Origin: an uncultured Lachnospiraceae bacterium | Lineage (GTDB): Bacteria > Bacillota > Clostridia > Lachnospirales > Lachnospiraceae | Assembly (NCBI GenBank): GCA_949840915.1 | Contig: CATKXY010000004.1 | Coordinates: forward strand, 62,001-126,000 | Direction of reading: 5' to 3' | DNA: 64,000 nucleotides | In this document: positions 8,311 to 17,814 of the stretch, piece by piece | Layout: each line of letters begins with the position of its first letter | Position numbering within the stretch: position 1 is the stretch's first letter | The notes under the pieces: model-generated | Told to the model about the DNA's origin: nothing | What the model saw: only the letters and a program-made list of their open reading frames with translations | Database searches by the model: none | Translations under genes and position numbers: made by a program

Positions 8311-8964
8311 TTATTTTTGATCGTTCTTTTTGGTCAGATAGGTCTTTCTCTCCTCCCCGTGAAGCAGACGCTTTATATTCTCCCGGTGCTTCCAGAATGC
8401 CATCACTGCAAGACACAGGGACACCGCATACATTTCATTCAAAGTCGCCTGACCGGATCCTGCAAATACGCCCAGCTGCCCGCAGACTACAATCTCGATC
8501 ATATAGCCCACATACACCAGCAGGGAACCCAGAGACACATAATGCGTCGTAAACAGAATACCGAAAAACACGATCACGCCCATGGGGATAAAATAGGGAT
8601 GCAGGGAAAGAATCAGCCCCGCCGTGGCAGCAATGCCCTTACCGCCTTTAAATCCCATGTAAAACGGGAAATTATGTCCAAGGATCGCGCCTGCCGCCGC
8701 ATAGATACACAGCAGATAGATGGTGTCAGGGTGGCTTCCCCCATAGAGCAGCCTGGTGACACACACTGCCAGAATACATTTCGCACAGTCGCCCAGCAGC
8801 ACGATGGCCCCCGCCTTTTTGCCCAGCACTCTCAGCGCGTTGGTGGTGCCGGAATTGCCGCTGCCGTGCTCTCTGATGTCAATGCCGTTGAGTCTGCCGT
8901 AAAAATAAGCTGTCTGAAACAGTCCGAACACATAACCGATCGCCAAACAAACAATACGCTCCAT
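8311..8964 (-). CDS. plsY: Glycerol-3-phosphate acyltransferase PlsY
   Basis: Integral membrane enzyme that transfers the acyl group from acyl-phosphate (made by PlsX) to glycerol 3-phosphate, the first step of phospholipid synthesis. The 217-residue product has about six hydrophobic segments and all three PlsY motifs: GSGNSGTTN near residue 35, GHNFPFYMGFKGGKG near 100, and GSLLVY further on. It lies directly between der (2-base gap) and gpsA, which makes its acceptor substrate. The acyl-phosphate donor gene plsX is also in the window (43291-44301). Confidence 0.96.
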   Translation of the reverse strand: MERIVCLAIGYVFGLFQTAYFYGRLNGIDIREHGSGNSGTTNALRVLGKKAGAIVLLGDCAKCILAVCVTRLLYGGSHPDTIYLLCIYAAAGAILGHNFPFYMGFKGGKGIAATAGLILSLHPYFIPMGVIVFFGILFTTHYVSLGSLLVYVGYMIEIVVCGQLGVFAGSGQATLNEMYAVSLCLAVMAFWKHRENIKRLLHGEERKTYLTKKNDQK

Positions 8965-8966
8965 CT

Positions 8967-10304
8967 CTACTCCTTCTCCTTGCGTTCTCTGATGATAAAC
9001 CGAAGCGGGGTTCCCTTGAATCCAAAGGTATCCCGGATCTGATTCTCGATATACCGCGTGTAGGAAAAATGCATCAGTTCCCTGTCATTCACAAAAATAA
9101 CAAAAGTGGGCGGTTTCACCGACACCTGTGTGATATAATACAGTCGAAGTCTCTTTCCCTTATCCGAAGGCGGCTGCTGCATGGCCACCGCCTCCGCCAT
9201 AATCTCGTTCAATACCCCCGTCGCCACGCGCATGGCATGATTCTCGCTGACCATATCTATGGTCTCGAATAGTTTGGGAAGACGCTGGCCTGTCCTGGCG
9301 GACACGAACAAAATCTCCGCGTAGGGCATATACGACAGCGTGTTTCGCACCTTCTCCGTAAAACGATAGATCGTCTTGTCATCCTTCTCCAGAGCGTCCC
9401 ATTTGTTCACTGCGATGATCACCGCCTTGCCTCTGTCATGGGCAATGCCCGCAATCTTGGCATCCTGCTCGGTGACTCCCTCCACGGCGTCGATGACAAG
9501 CACTACGATCTCGGCCCGCTCCACGGCGCCGACCGTGCGGATGATCATATATTTTTCCAGGTCTTCTTTTATCTTATTTTTGCGCCGCAGTCCCGCAGTG
9601 TCAATGAAGACATACTCTTTGCCATTGTAGACGATCTCCGTATCCACAGCATCCCGGGTGGTCCCTGCAATGTCGGACACGATCAGTCTCTCCTCCCCGA
9701 GAAGTTTGTTGATCAGGGAAGATTTGCCCACATTGGGCTTCCCCACAATAGCCACCCGGGGGCGCTCATCCTCCTCTTCCTCCCCTGCATCCTCGGGAAA
9801 ATGGGCTGCCACCTCCTCCAGCATATCCCCAAGTCCCATGCGGTTTGCCGCGGAGATGGGATGCGGCTCCCCGATGCCCAGATTATAAAATTCATAGACA
9901 TCCGCCATATATTTATCAAAGCTGTCCACCTTGTTCACCACAAGCACCACCGGCTTTTGGGAACGTCTCAACATGTCGGCCACCTTGGAATCCGCATCCA
10001 CAAGTCCCTGCCTGACATCCACCAAAAAAATGATGACATCCGCCGTCTCCATGGCAATCTCAGCCTGCATACGCATCTGGGCCAGAATCACATCCTTGGA
10101 ATCCGGCTCGATACCACCTGTGTCGATCAGTGTGAAATTCTTGTCCAGCCAGCTCACATCGGCATAGATCCGGTCTCTTGTGATTCCCGGCGTATCCTTT
10201 ACAATAGATATATTCTCTCCCGCCAGCGCGTTAAACAGGGTGGATTTGCCCACATTGGGACGCCCCACCACCGCAACGATGGGCTTGGATTTATTCTTGG
10301 CCAT
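8967..10304 (-). CDS. der: Ribosome biogenesis GTPase Der (EngA)
   Basis: Tandem-domain GTPase for 50S subunit assembly. The 445-residue protein has two complete G domains. The first has GRPNVGKST near residue 11, DTPG, DTGG and NKVD; the second has GKPNVGKSS near 187, DIAGT, DTAG and NKWD. A C-terminal KH-like domain follows. An acidic linker (DAGEEEEDE) joins the G domains. The start follows AAGGAG. It heads the conserved der-plsY-gpsA series and is preceded by the DUF512 gene on the same strand. Confidence 0.97.
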   Translation of the reverse strand: MAKNKSKPIVAVVGRPNVGKSTLFNALAGENISIVKDTPGITRDRIYADVSWLDKNFTLIDTGGIEPDSKDVILAQMRMQAEIAMETADVIIFLVDVRQGLVDADSKVADMLRRSQKPVVLVVNKVDSFDKYMADVYEFYNLGIGEPHPISAANRMGLGDMLEEVAAHFPEDAGEEEEDERPRVAIVGKPNVGKSSLINKLLGEERLIVSDIAGTTRDAVDTEIVYNGKEYVFIDTAGLRRKNKIKEDLEKYMIIRTVGAVERAEIVVLVIDAVEGVTEQDAKIAGIAHDRGKAVIIAVNKWDALEKDDKTIYRFTEKVRNTLSYMPYAEILFVSARTGQRLPKLFETIDMVSENHAMRVATGVLNEIMAEAVAMQQPPSDKGKRLRLYYITQVSVKPPTFVIFVNDRELMHFSYTRYIENQIRDTFGFKGTPLRFIIRERKEKE

Positions 10305-10352
10305 GCTCAGTCTCCTTGTTAACCTTTTGTTTGATACCCTCTTAAGATCTGT

Positions 10353-11702
10353 TTAAACTTTTTCCCTGCCTCTTTGTGTAGCTTCCAGAATACTGTTAAG
10401 AAAATCATATCCACTTGATTTTACAATATAAATCTGAACTTGTAAAGTTTCTTCCAAATCCGCCACGGTGAGATCATCCAAAAAGACGTTCTCGCCGCTG
10501 CGCAGGACATTCTGGGGCAAAAGCAGCCCTCCGCCAAGCTCCTGACCCTTAAGCTGATCCCGGATATCCTGACCCGTGAGAAGACCTGACACTGTGATAC
10601 GCTCCCCGAAAAAGTCATTGCGAATGGCATAGACCCTGATATCGATATCCGCATATTGCTCCATCACTCTCCGGCACATATCGCTGATATATGGATATGC
10701 CAGATATCCGGTCGCTACGGAGACAGTCCTGCGCGCTCCGGCGGCTTTCGCAGCATCCTGCTTCGTTCTGTCCAGCGCATCCTGAAATTCCTCCAGCAGC
10801 AGCCTGATCATCCCCACACCGTTTTCCAGCTGCAGATAACCGTCATAGCGTTCCTGTTCAGGCAATTCTTCCTCCGCCAGTATATACCACTCATCACTGG
10901 CATGGATAAAATGCGTGCCATACTTCTCAAAGCACTCCGTCTGATACCGATGTATCATGCGCAGCACCTCCCCTGCATCCTCCTTTGTAAAAGGCTCCAG
11001 AGGATATAGACCATCCCGGAATTTGGACAGTCCCACAGGTACCACCGACACGCTCTCCAAATTGGGCAGATACCTCATCAGCTTCTTGATACTGAACTCC
11101 AGCTCTTCTCCGTCGTTGACTCCCTTGCAGAGCACGATCTGACCGTTCATGACAATACCCGCCTCGTACAGCCTGTCCACCTTTTTCAAGGCCTCCCCGG
11201 CGAAACGATTGTTCAGCATCCGGCATCTCAGTTCCGGATTCATGGTCTGAAAGGAAATATTGATAGGCGACAGATGATACCGGCATATCCTGTCTATATC
11301 ATGCTCCGTCATATTGGTGAGCGTCACATAATTGCCCTGCAAAAACGAAAGTCTGGAATCGTCATCTTTAAAATAAAGCGTCTCCCGCATTCCCTCAGGC
11401 ATCTGATCGATAAAACAGAAAATACAATGATTGTGGCAGTGACGGTACTCGTCCATCAGCCCGTTTTCAAACTCGATGCCCAGATCCTCGTCCGGCTCCT
11501 TATCGATCTCCAAAAGCCACTGCTCGCCATCCGGCTTTTCCACCAGCACTTCTATATAATCGTCCTGGATGAGAAATTGATAATCAAAAATATCTTCGAT
11601 CTTTGTATTGTCGATCGACAGGAGCTTGTCTCCCGCCCCGATCTCCAGTTCCTGGGCAATGCTGCCCGGCTTTACGGACTTTACTACATGTTCTCTTTCC
11701 AT
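10353..11702 (-). CDS. DUF512-family PDZ / radical-SAM-like protein
   Basis: A 449-residue protein of the DUF512 family. An N-terminal PDZ-like domain (about 1-65; GSIAQELEIGAGD) precedes a cysteine cluster, CHNHCIFCFIDQMPEGMRE near residue 90, whose CxxxCxFC spacing resembles radical-SAM iron-sulfur ligands. A TIM-barrel-like body and a C-terminal DUF512 domain follow. Function is not established; conserved linkage with der suggests a housekeeping role. The ATG at 11702 follows GCAGGAG by nine bases; a TTG six codons upstream overlaps that signal and is rejected. Confidence 0.85.
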   Translation of the reverse strand: MEREHVVKSVKPGSIAQELEIGAGDKLLSIDNTKIEDIFDYQFLIQDDYIEVLVEKPDGEQWLLEIDKEPDEDLGIEFENGLMDEYRHCHNHCIFCFIDQMPEGMRETLYFKDDDSRLSFLQGNYVTLTNMTEHDIDRICRYHLSPINISFQTMNPELRCRMLNNRFAGEALKKVDRLYEAGIVMNGQIVLCKGVNDGEELEFSIKKLMRYLPNLESVSVVPVGLSKFRDGLYPLEPFTKEDAGEVLRMIHRYQTECFEKYGTHFIHASDEWYILAEEELPEQERYDGYLQLENGVGMIRLLLEEFQDALDRTKQDAAKAAGARRTVSVATGYLAYPYISDMCRRVMEQYADIDIRVYAIRNDFFGERITVSGLLTGQDIRDQLKGQELGGGLLLPQNVLRSGENVFLDDLTVADLEETLQVQIYIVKSSGYDFLNSILEATQRGREKV

Positions 11703-11764
11703 TAACTTATACTCCTGCAATCTGTCATTACATAAACCCGGGACTATATTTCCATATCATACAT

Positions 11765-11810
11765 ATCATACAAGAAATTTCTTGACGTGTCACTACCGGA
11801 ATGATATAAA
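11765..11810. promoter_or_regulatory. Back-to-back divergent promoters for DUF512/der operon and prs
   Basis: Plus strand: TTGACG (11782-11787), 17 bases, TATAAA (11805-11810) for prs. Minus strand: GTGACA (11793-11788), 17 bases, TATGAT (11770-11765) for the DUF512-der-plsY-gpsA genes. The two -35 hexamers touch, so polymerase probably cannot occupy both at once. Confidence 0.65.
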
Positions 11811-11869
11811 TTAAGTGTTGGCTTATTGATAACTTACAAACCGAGAAAAGATATCCTTGGAGGAAGACA

Positions 11870-13069
11870 ATGCCCAATCTACGAGAACTGGAAAATGCAA
11901 TGCCCGTGGCACCTTTAAAGATTGCCGCTCTGCCCTCCGCAGAAAAGCTGGGGCGCCGGATTAACAGTTACATGGTAAATTTTCGTAAAAGTATACATAA
12001 TGACAAGGTAAAAAGCGATCCCGCCTTCCATGGCTACATTGAAAACAATTATCTGGTTGATCTGAACATCCCCCGCTTTGGCAGCGGTGAGGCAAAAGCC
12101 GAATTCGGCGAGACCATACGCGGCAAGGATTTATTCCTGCTTGTTGATGTGTGCAATCACAGTATCACCTACCAGATGAACGGATATACGAATCACATGT
12201 CGCCAGACGATCATTATCAGGATCTGAAGCGTGTCATCGCCGCCTGCAACGGCAAGGCTCACCGCATCAATGTGATTATGCCCTTCCTGTATGAGGGAAG
12301 ACAGCACAAGCGAAACGGCAGGGAGTCTTTAGACTGCGCCTATGCGCTCAAGGAGCTCCGGGATATGGGTGTAAACAATTTCATCACCTTCGACGCCCAT
12401 GATCCCAGAGTGGCCAACGCGACTCCGCTGAGCGGTTTTGATAATTTTACGCCACCCTACCAGTTTATCAAGGCACTCTTAAACGCCGAGGACGATCTGC
12501 TGATCGACAAGAATCATCTGCTGGTCATCAGCCCTGACGAGGGTGCTCTGGACCGCGCGATCTACTTCGCTACCGTCCTGGGAGTAGACACCGGAATGTT
12601 CTACAAACGCAGGAACTATTCTGTCATAGAAAACGGTAAAAATCCTATTGTGGCCCATGAGTTTTTGGGCGACAATATCGACGGCAAGGATATTATCATT
12701 ATTGACGATATGATCTCCTCCGGCGGAAGTATGCTGGACACAGCCAGACAATTGAAAAAGATGAACGCCCGCCGTGTTTTCATCTGCTGTACCTTCGGGC
12801 TTTTCACCGATGGACTCCGGAATTTTGACGCGGCCTACGAACATGGTGATTTCGATAAAGTCGTAACTACGGATCTGACTTACCTTCCCCCTGAGCTATA
12901 CTCCAGACCCTATTTTATCGAAGCGGATATGAGCAAATTTGTCACCTCCATCATCGACTTTATGAACCATGACGTCTCTCTCTCCAATGTGCTGGCCACC
13001 ACGGAAAAGATGCGCGGCATTCTGGACGCCTACAACAACAGAAAAAATGTGGAGATGGATTTTATCTGA
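11870..13069 (+). CDS. prs: Ribose-phosphate pyrophosphokinase (PRPP synthetase)
   Basis: Makes PRPP from ribose 5-phosphate and ATP for purine, pyrimidine, histidine and tryptophan synthesis. The 399-residue product is longer than the roughly 315-residue classical enzyme and matches the extended form common in this family. It has VDVCNHSITYQMNGY in place of the usual N-terminal loop, a YGRQ-like EGRQHKR substrate loop and FDAHDPRV. The PRPP-binding loop IIIDDMISSGGSM lies near residues 283-295. The ATG follows TTGGAGGA. It is monocistronic, with its own promoter and a bidirectional terminator. Its product feeds the TrpD reaction encoded later in the window. Confidence 0.93.
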   Translation: MPNLRELENAMPVAPLKIAALPSAEKLGRRINSYMVNFRKSIHNDKVKSDPAFHGYIENNYLVDLNIPRFGSGEAKAEFGETIRGKDLFLLVDVCNHSITYQMNGYTNHMSPDDHYQDLKRVIAACNGKAHRINVIMPFLYEGRQHKRNGRESLDCAYALKELRDMGVNNFITFDAHDPRVANATPLSGFDNFTPPYQFIKALLNAEDDLLIDKNHLLVISPDEGALDRAIYFATVLGVDTGMFYKRRNYSVIENGKNPIVAHEFLGDNIDGKDIIIIDDMISSGGSMLDTARQLKKMNARRVFICCTFGLFTDGLRNFDAAYEHGDFDKVVTTDLTYLPPELYSRPYFIEADMSKFVTSIIDFMNHDVSLSNVLATTEKMRGILDAYNNRKNVEMDFI

Positions 13070-13080
13070 CAGATAACACG

Positions 13081-13126
13081 AAAACGGAGACCTTCCCGGG
13101 ATATTCCCACGGAAGGTCTCCGTTTT
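13081..13126. terminator. Bidirectional terminator between prs and the histidine kinase gene
   Basis: The 16-base arms 13081-13096 and 13111-13126 are perfectly complementary, with four A before and four T after, so the hairpin serves both convergent genes. The last arm base is also the edge of the kinase stop codon. Confidence 0.93.
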
Positions 13127-15867
13127 CACAGGATCTCATCTGATTCCTTATCCACAGCCGCAGTATGCTCGGGAAAACGTATCACTGCTTTGAATAAATC
13201 TCCGTCCAGCCGGATGTCGAATTCTCCATTCTGCGCCCGGACCAGGTTCTTGGTGATATAAAGCCCCAGCCCGGAGCCTTCTGTGGTCCGCGAGGCATCC
13301 CCCCGGATAAAGCGCTCGGTCAGATCCGCAGCCTTGATATTCATCTGTCTCTCTGAGATATTCTTCAGTGACATCTCCACAATACTGCCTTCCTCATGCT
13401 CCTCCACTGTCAGATCAATATATACTCTGGTGTTCTCCATAGCATATTTATACACATTGTTAAACAGATTCTCCATGACACGCCACATTCTGCGGCTGTC
13501 CGCATAGATATAAGCCGGTTCTCCGCCTCCGTCAAAGAATATCTGCAGACCCTTCTCCCCCAGATGGTCGGACAATTCTCCGATAACCTGGTTTAGAAGC
13601 TCCGCCAGATTCAGTCTCTCCATATTCAGCTCAATATTGCCCGAAGAGAGCTTGGACGCCTCCACCAGGTCGTCAGTCAATTGTTTTAACCGCTGTGACT
13701 TGCTGTCCAGCACATCGATATAACTCTTCGCCGGCTCCTCCTCCACGCCCGATCTCTTTAACAGATCCACATAGCTGATGATGGAAGTCAACGGCGTTTT
13801 GATATCATGGGAGACATTGGTGATCAGATCGGTCTTCATCTGTTCGTCTTTCATGCTGGTACTCACAGCCTTGCTGATGCCCTCCCCGATATTGTTCACT
13901 GCATCCGCCATCTCGCGGTTGCTGCCGTGGAGATTATTCACATCCAGCTTAAAGTCCACCTCTCCGTCTCTGATGCGCCTGATGGCATCCACAATATCCA
14001 TCCACTCTCCGTTATGCTTAAACAGCAGTACGCCCACAAGCCCGTCCAGCACGATCAGCACCACGCCCAGAAGCACAGCCCACAGACGGTCCTGCCACAA
14101 CCGCATACAGCCCCAGATGCCAAACAGATTTACGATCAGAAATACATTATAGGGAATCAGCGTACTCACAGCCGCGTTGTGATGAGACAGCACGAATGCC
14201 ACTGCCTTTCGGAAGGACACCACGATCCAATGGACCAGACTGTCCTGCCAGAGATTTCCCGACTTCAAACGCCGGATCAGGCTGTACCACAAAATGCACA
14301 GTCCAAGACTCAGCGTGCCTCCATATGCAGCATAAGAACCGTATTCATAGGTCTGTGCCCCTGTCACCCCCATGATCTTCAGCGCATGACTTTCATACAC
14401 AGTGTCCGCGATCATGAGCAGATATCTGCCGCCATCCCGGGCCGCATAGACCAGGAGTACCCATAAAACCGCAAAAGCTTCCGTCCAGATATGATCAAAA
14501 CCGTTGAGATAATGATGAATATTACCCTCATTGTCCAAAGCGGCTCCCGCCGTCATCGTGAGATATCCGGCTATAAGGATCCACAGTCCCAGCAAAAATC
14601 CGATGGTCACCATGATTCCCGTGATATTCGGCACAATATTTTCAAACAGAATATGCGCGCTGTAAAAAGCATCCCCCGGCACCGCATACGAGGTATCGAC
14701 GCCGACCCAGATATGAGTGGACTCCGGATAAGCGTAATGGTATTCATTCAGATAATTGTGAATATCGGATTCTGTCAGGCTGGTGTTTCCCGTAAAATCC
14801 AGACTGTCGGGATAATAGATAAAATAGCGTCTGTACTCCGAAAAAAATTCGGTGAGCGCCTCATCCGGGAATCCTGCCAGCTCCTCCTGATTGGTGTAGG
14901 TGCGTGTGATGCCGTCCTCCGTCACCACACGCATCACATACTTCAGATTGCTGTTGGACTGATAGAGACTGTTGCAGTTTTGGTACAGGGCATAGCTTGC
15001 GGACAAACCGTTTATGGCGTCCACAATATTGCTCTGCAGCTGCATATATTCGATCCAGTTTCCCGCGTAGGCAGTGATACGCTTCTCCTTATCCGCCGTC
15101 TCATAATGCCCGTTGAGCATCGGGAAATACACTGTGACACTACCGTCGTCTTCTCTCGACACATCCACCATATCCCCTGGAATCTTCTGCAGGATATAGG
15201 AGAAGGCCATATCCTCAAGCTGCGACTCCGTATATAGATTCATTGCGCTCTCTATGGCCGCAAGCTCCTCATCGGACTTCAGCCTTTTTTCTTCGTTCCC
15301 CTCTGAGCCCGCTGCGCTCTTGCTGTAATAGCGCTTGATCTCAGGGACGAAAGCCTCGTCATAAAAACCGATAAAAGAAAGATCTCCGCCGGCGTTCAGC
15401 GCAAAATTATGAGGAGAAGCGGCAGGCCCGAAATAATTTACAAAATCAGACATACTCATGGCCCGGTTGGTGTATTCCACGCCGTATTTTCCCCATTTGA
15501 TCAAATTTTCCAACTCATACAGCGCTGTGACGGCACAGTTATTTCCGGTCCCTTTGCGCCCGGCATACTCGGTCACATCAATGAGCTTGGAGGAGTCGAA
15601 AGAACCCTCCGTCTCCAACTGCCCTTTGATCACCACCAGTCTGGTGATATCCGCAACTGCCGTCTGAAAAATATCCCGGAACAGATCGCTGTCCTCAAAC
15701 TCCGGTTCCGCGTCCAGAGGCGCAAGCGCATAGGTTGTGGGCCCGTCCATAGTCTGCACCGTCAGATAGGAATTAAATAAAATTGTAGCCAGCGCCACCA
15801 TGATGCACATGGCCAGCAGATGCTGTAAAACGCCCAGTATCAACCTTCGCAGGGTATGCTTCTCCAT
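13126..15867 (-). CDS. Large multi-pass sensor histidine kinase
   Basis: A 913-residue membrane kinase. One N-terminal membrane segment (about 10-33) is followed by a long outside domain (about 35-410). Roughly five more membrane segments (about 415-625), a HAMP-like region, HisKA and HATPase_c complete it. The phosphorylated histidine is H687 in NVSHDIKTPLTS. The ATP-binding N box is ENLFNNVYKYA and the G2 box is GSGLGLYITKN. The ectodomain shows no domain I recognise. The gene starts eight bases after the response regulator stop, so the pair is co-expressed. It ends at the bidirectional terminator shared with prs. The signal is unknown. Confidence 0.92.
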   Translation of the reverse strand: MEKHTLRRLILGVLQHLLAMCIMVALATILFNSYLTVQTMDGPTTYALAPLDAEPEFEDSDLFRDIFQTAVADITRLVVIKGQLETEGSFDSSKLIDVTEYAGRKGTGNNCAVTALYELENLIKWGKYGVEYTNRAMSMSDFVNYFGPAASPHNFALNAGGDLSFIGFYDEAFVPEIKRYYSKSAAGSEGNEEKRLKSDEELAAIESAMNLYTESQLEDMAFSYILQKIPGDMVDVSREDDGSVTVYFPMLNGHYETADKEKRITAYAGNWIEYMQLQSNIVDAINGLSASYALYQNCNSLYQSNSNLKYVMRVVTEDGITRTYTNQEELAGFPDEALTEFFSEYRRYFIYYPDSLDFTGNTSLTESDIHNYLNEYHYAYPESTHIWVGVDTSYAVPGDAFYSAHILFENIVPNITGIMVTIGFLLGLWILIAGYLTMTAGAALDNEGNIHHYLNGFDHIWTEAFAVLWVLLVYAARDGGRYLLMIADTVYESHALKIMGVTGAQTYEYGSYAAYGGTLSLGLCILWYSLIRRLKSGNLWQDSLVHWIVVSFRKAVAFVLSHHNAAVSTLIPYNVFLIVNLFGIWGCMRLWQDRLWAVLLGVVLIVLDGLVGVLLFKHNGEWMDIVDAIRRIRDGEVDFKLDVNNLHGSNREMADAVNNIGEGISKAVSTSMKDEQMKTDLITNVSHDIKTPLTSIISYVDLLKRSGVEEEPAKSYIDVLDSKSQRLKQLTDDLVEASKLSSGNIELNMERLNLAELLNQVIGELSDHLGEKGLQIFFDGGGEPAYIYADSRRMWRVMENLFNNVYKYAMENTRVYIDLTVEEHEEGSIVEMSLKNISERQMNIKAADLTERFIRGDASRTTEGSGLGLYITKNLVRAQNGEFDIRLDGDLFKAVIRFPEHTAAVDKESDEIL

Positions 15868-15875
15868 AATCGCTC

Positions 15876-16568
15876 CTATTGCTTGTCTATTTTATAACCG
15901 ACTCCCCAGACCACCTTCAGATATCTGGGCTCCTTGGGATTGATCTCGATTTTCTCGCGAATATGACGGATATGCACCGCCACAGTGTTGTCCGCTCCTA
16001 TGGCGTCCTCGTTCCAGATGCTCTCATAAATCTCATTGATAGAGAACACTTTGCCCTGATTCTTCATCAGCAAAAGCAATATATTGTACTCGATGGGTGT
16101 CATTTTCACCGGCTCATCGTCCACGAACACCTGCTTGTTCTCGTCGTTGACCACCAGACCACCCACCTGATACACAGCCTTTCCCACGCCGTCCATACTG
16201 CCCAGAGAGGTGTATCTACGCAGATTGGAGCGCACTCTGGCCACCAGCTCCAGCGGATTGAAGGGCTTGGTGATATAGTCGTCCGCACCGATATTCAGCC
16301 CCAGAATCTTGTCCGTGTCCTCCGACTTCGCAGACAGCATAATGATGGGTATGCTGCTGTACTCCCGGATCTTTAATGTGGCACGGATGCCGTCCAGCTT
16401 CGGCATCATGATATCCATGATCAGAAGGTGGATATCCTCCTTTTTCAGAAGCTCGATCGCCTGCTCCCCGTCATATGCCTTATAGATATGATAACCGTCC
16501 TGACTCAAATAGATTTCAATGGCCTCTACGATCTCTCTGTCGTCGTCACACACTAAAATATTTGCCAT
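15876..16568 (-). CDS. OmpR/PhoB-family response regulator
   Basis: Partner of the adjacent kinase. The 230-residue protein has a receiver domain with acidic residues DDD at 8-10, the phosphorylated D52 in MDIMMPKLDG, the conserved S/T (MLSAKSE) and K in ITKPFNPLEL. A C-terminal winged helix (about 130-228) carries VAVHIRHIREKIE and the terminal YLKVVWGVGYKI, typical of OmpR DNA-binding domains. It starts close behind pgeF, suggesting the long minus-strand unit continues into this pair. Confidence 0.96.
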   Translation of the reverse strand: MANILVCDDDREIVEAIEIYLSQDGYHIYKAYDGEQAIELLKKEDIHLLIMDIMMPKLDGIRATLKIREYSSIPIIMLSAKSEDTDKILGLNIGADDYITKPFNPLELVARVRSNLRRYTSLGSMDGVGKAVYQVGGLVVNDENKQVFVDDEPVKMTPIEYNILLLLMKNQGKVFSINEIYESIWNEDAIGADNTVAVHIRHIREKIEINPKEPRYLKVVWGVGYKIDKQ

Positions 16569-16571
16569 GTA

Positions 16572-17432
16572 CTAAACCTCCTGATCAATGATAGATAAAA
16601 ATGCCGCCAGATTACCTCTTCTGCCGTGACTCGCCCGATGGGAAAACAGATAGTCCGGATTGTGGCATGTACAGATATCCGTCACCGATATCTGTTCTCG
16701 GGGAACTCCGGCCCGCATCAGAATCAGCTTATTTGCCAGCCACAGATCCAGCTGATATTTGCCCGGCTCCCTGCCCGGTCTCACAACCTCCGAGCCCTCA
16801 AACTCCGCTGCAAACAGTGATGCCACATCCTCGCTGACCTCATAGCAGTCTCTGCAGATTGAAGGGCCGATGGCAGCGATACAGTCCGACGGACTGCACC
16901 CAAAGGATTCCTTCATCCTCTGCAGCATACAGGCTCCCATACCGTCCAGCGTCCCTCGCCAGCCGGAGTGCGCAAGCCCGATGACGCGTTTTACCGGATC
17001 CACAAAATACAGTGGGACACAGTCCGCAAAAAAGCATGCCAGCACCACCCCGGGCTCATCGGTTATCAATCCGTCGATATCCTGATAATCCGAGGGACGC
17101 ACCACCCCCTTGCCCTTATCCGCAGCCGTCACATAGCGGATGTTGGTAGTATGAGTCTGTACGGAGGCCGCCACATCCCCGGGTGAGACAGACAGAACCT
17201 CACAGATTCGCCTGTAGTTCTCCAGCACTGCCTCTCTGTCGTCACCTCTCGTAAAGCTCAGATTCATGGCGGAACAATCCCCTGTGCTGATGCCGCCCAG
17301 TCTGGTGGTGAAAAGATGCCTCACCATGCCGGTCTCGGTGAGCGCCGGAAAAGTGAGATATTCTATGGAACCTGCCGTATTCTGCCGCAGAACCTCTCCC
17401 CCCGCAGCACTGCTTCTGATAATGTTATACAT
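16572..17432 (-). CDS. pgeF: YfiH/PgeF-family multicopper polyphenol oxidase-like protein
   Basis: Member of the laccase-domain (YfiH) family, whose members act as purine nucleoside phosphorylase/adenosine deaminase or, in E. coli, edit peptidoglycan precursors. The 286-residue protein has the conserved metal-site blocks SVQTHTTNI, ADCVPLYF and AHSGWRGTL, and a C-terminal CTCHNPDYLFSHRASHGRRG. The ATG at 17432 follows GAGGGAG by eight bases; upstream in-frame ATGs overlap yraN and lack signals. It lies between yraN and the response regulator. Substrate cannot be told from sequence. Confidence 0.88.
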   Translation of the reverse strand: MYNIIRSSAAGGEVLRQNTAGSIEYLTFPALTETGMVRHLFTTRLGGISTGDCSAMNLSFTRGDDREAVLENYRRICEVLSVSPGDVAASVQTHTTNIRYVTAADKGKGVVRPSDYQDIDGLITDEPGVVLACFFADCVPLYFVDPVKRVIGLAHSGWRGTLDGMGACMLQRMKESFGCSPSDCIAAIGPSICRDCYEVSEDVASLFAAEFEGSEVVRPGREPGKYQLDLWLANKLILMRAGVPREQISVTDICTCHNPDYLFSHRASHGRRGNLAAFLSIIDQEV

Positions 17433-17445
17433 TGTTACATCTCCC

Positions 17446-17814
17446 TCAATATCGATTTGCCGCGGCAGTATGGGGAAATGCATTCTGTATCCACCGGATC
17501 TCCTCCCCCTGGATCGCCAGCACGTCATATCGTACAGGGGTACTTTCCCCCAAATGATGCAGACAGCGATAATAGTCCGCCGTACGGCAGATCCGCCGCT
17601 GTTTGCGTCCGTCCACAGCCTCAAGAGCAGTCCCGCAGCTCCTGCCCCTGCGGTATTTTACCTCCACAAAGACCAGATATCCCTCATGATATCCCACAAT
17701 ATCAATCTCCCCCTGCCTGCATCGAAAGTTCCGTTCCGCGATCCGCAGGCCCCGGGCAGTCAGATACTCTGCTGCAGCCGCCTCACTGACGTTTCCGATC
17801 TCTCTGGTATTCAT
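17446..17814 (-). CDS. YraN/UPF0102-family endonuclease-like protein
   Basis: A 122-residue protein of the UPF0102 family with a PD-(D/E)XK-like fold. It has the diagnostic AAEYLTARGLRIAERNFRCRQGEIDIV motif split across residues 14-40 and FVEVKYRR (E and K of the putative active site) near 48-55. It overlaps the upstream FlhB-like gene by four bases (ATGA), so translation is coupled. In many bacteria yraN lies near rnhB, as here. DNA-repair or Holliday-junction roles are proposed for the family but not settled. Confidence 0.9.
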   Translation of the reverse strand: MNTREIGNVSEAAAAEYLTARGLRIAERNFRCRQGEIDIVGYHEGYLVFVEVKYRRGRSCGTALEAVDGRKQRRICRTADYYRCLHHLGESTPVRYDVLAIQGEEIRWIQNAFPHTAAANRY

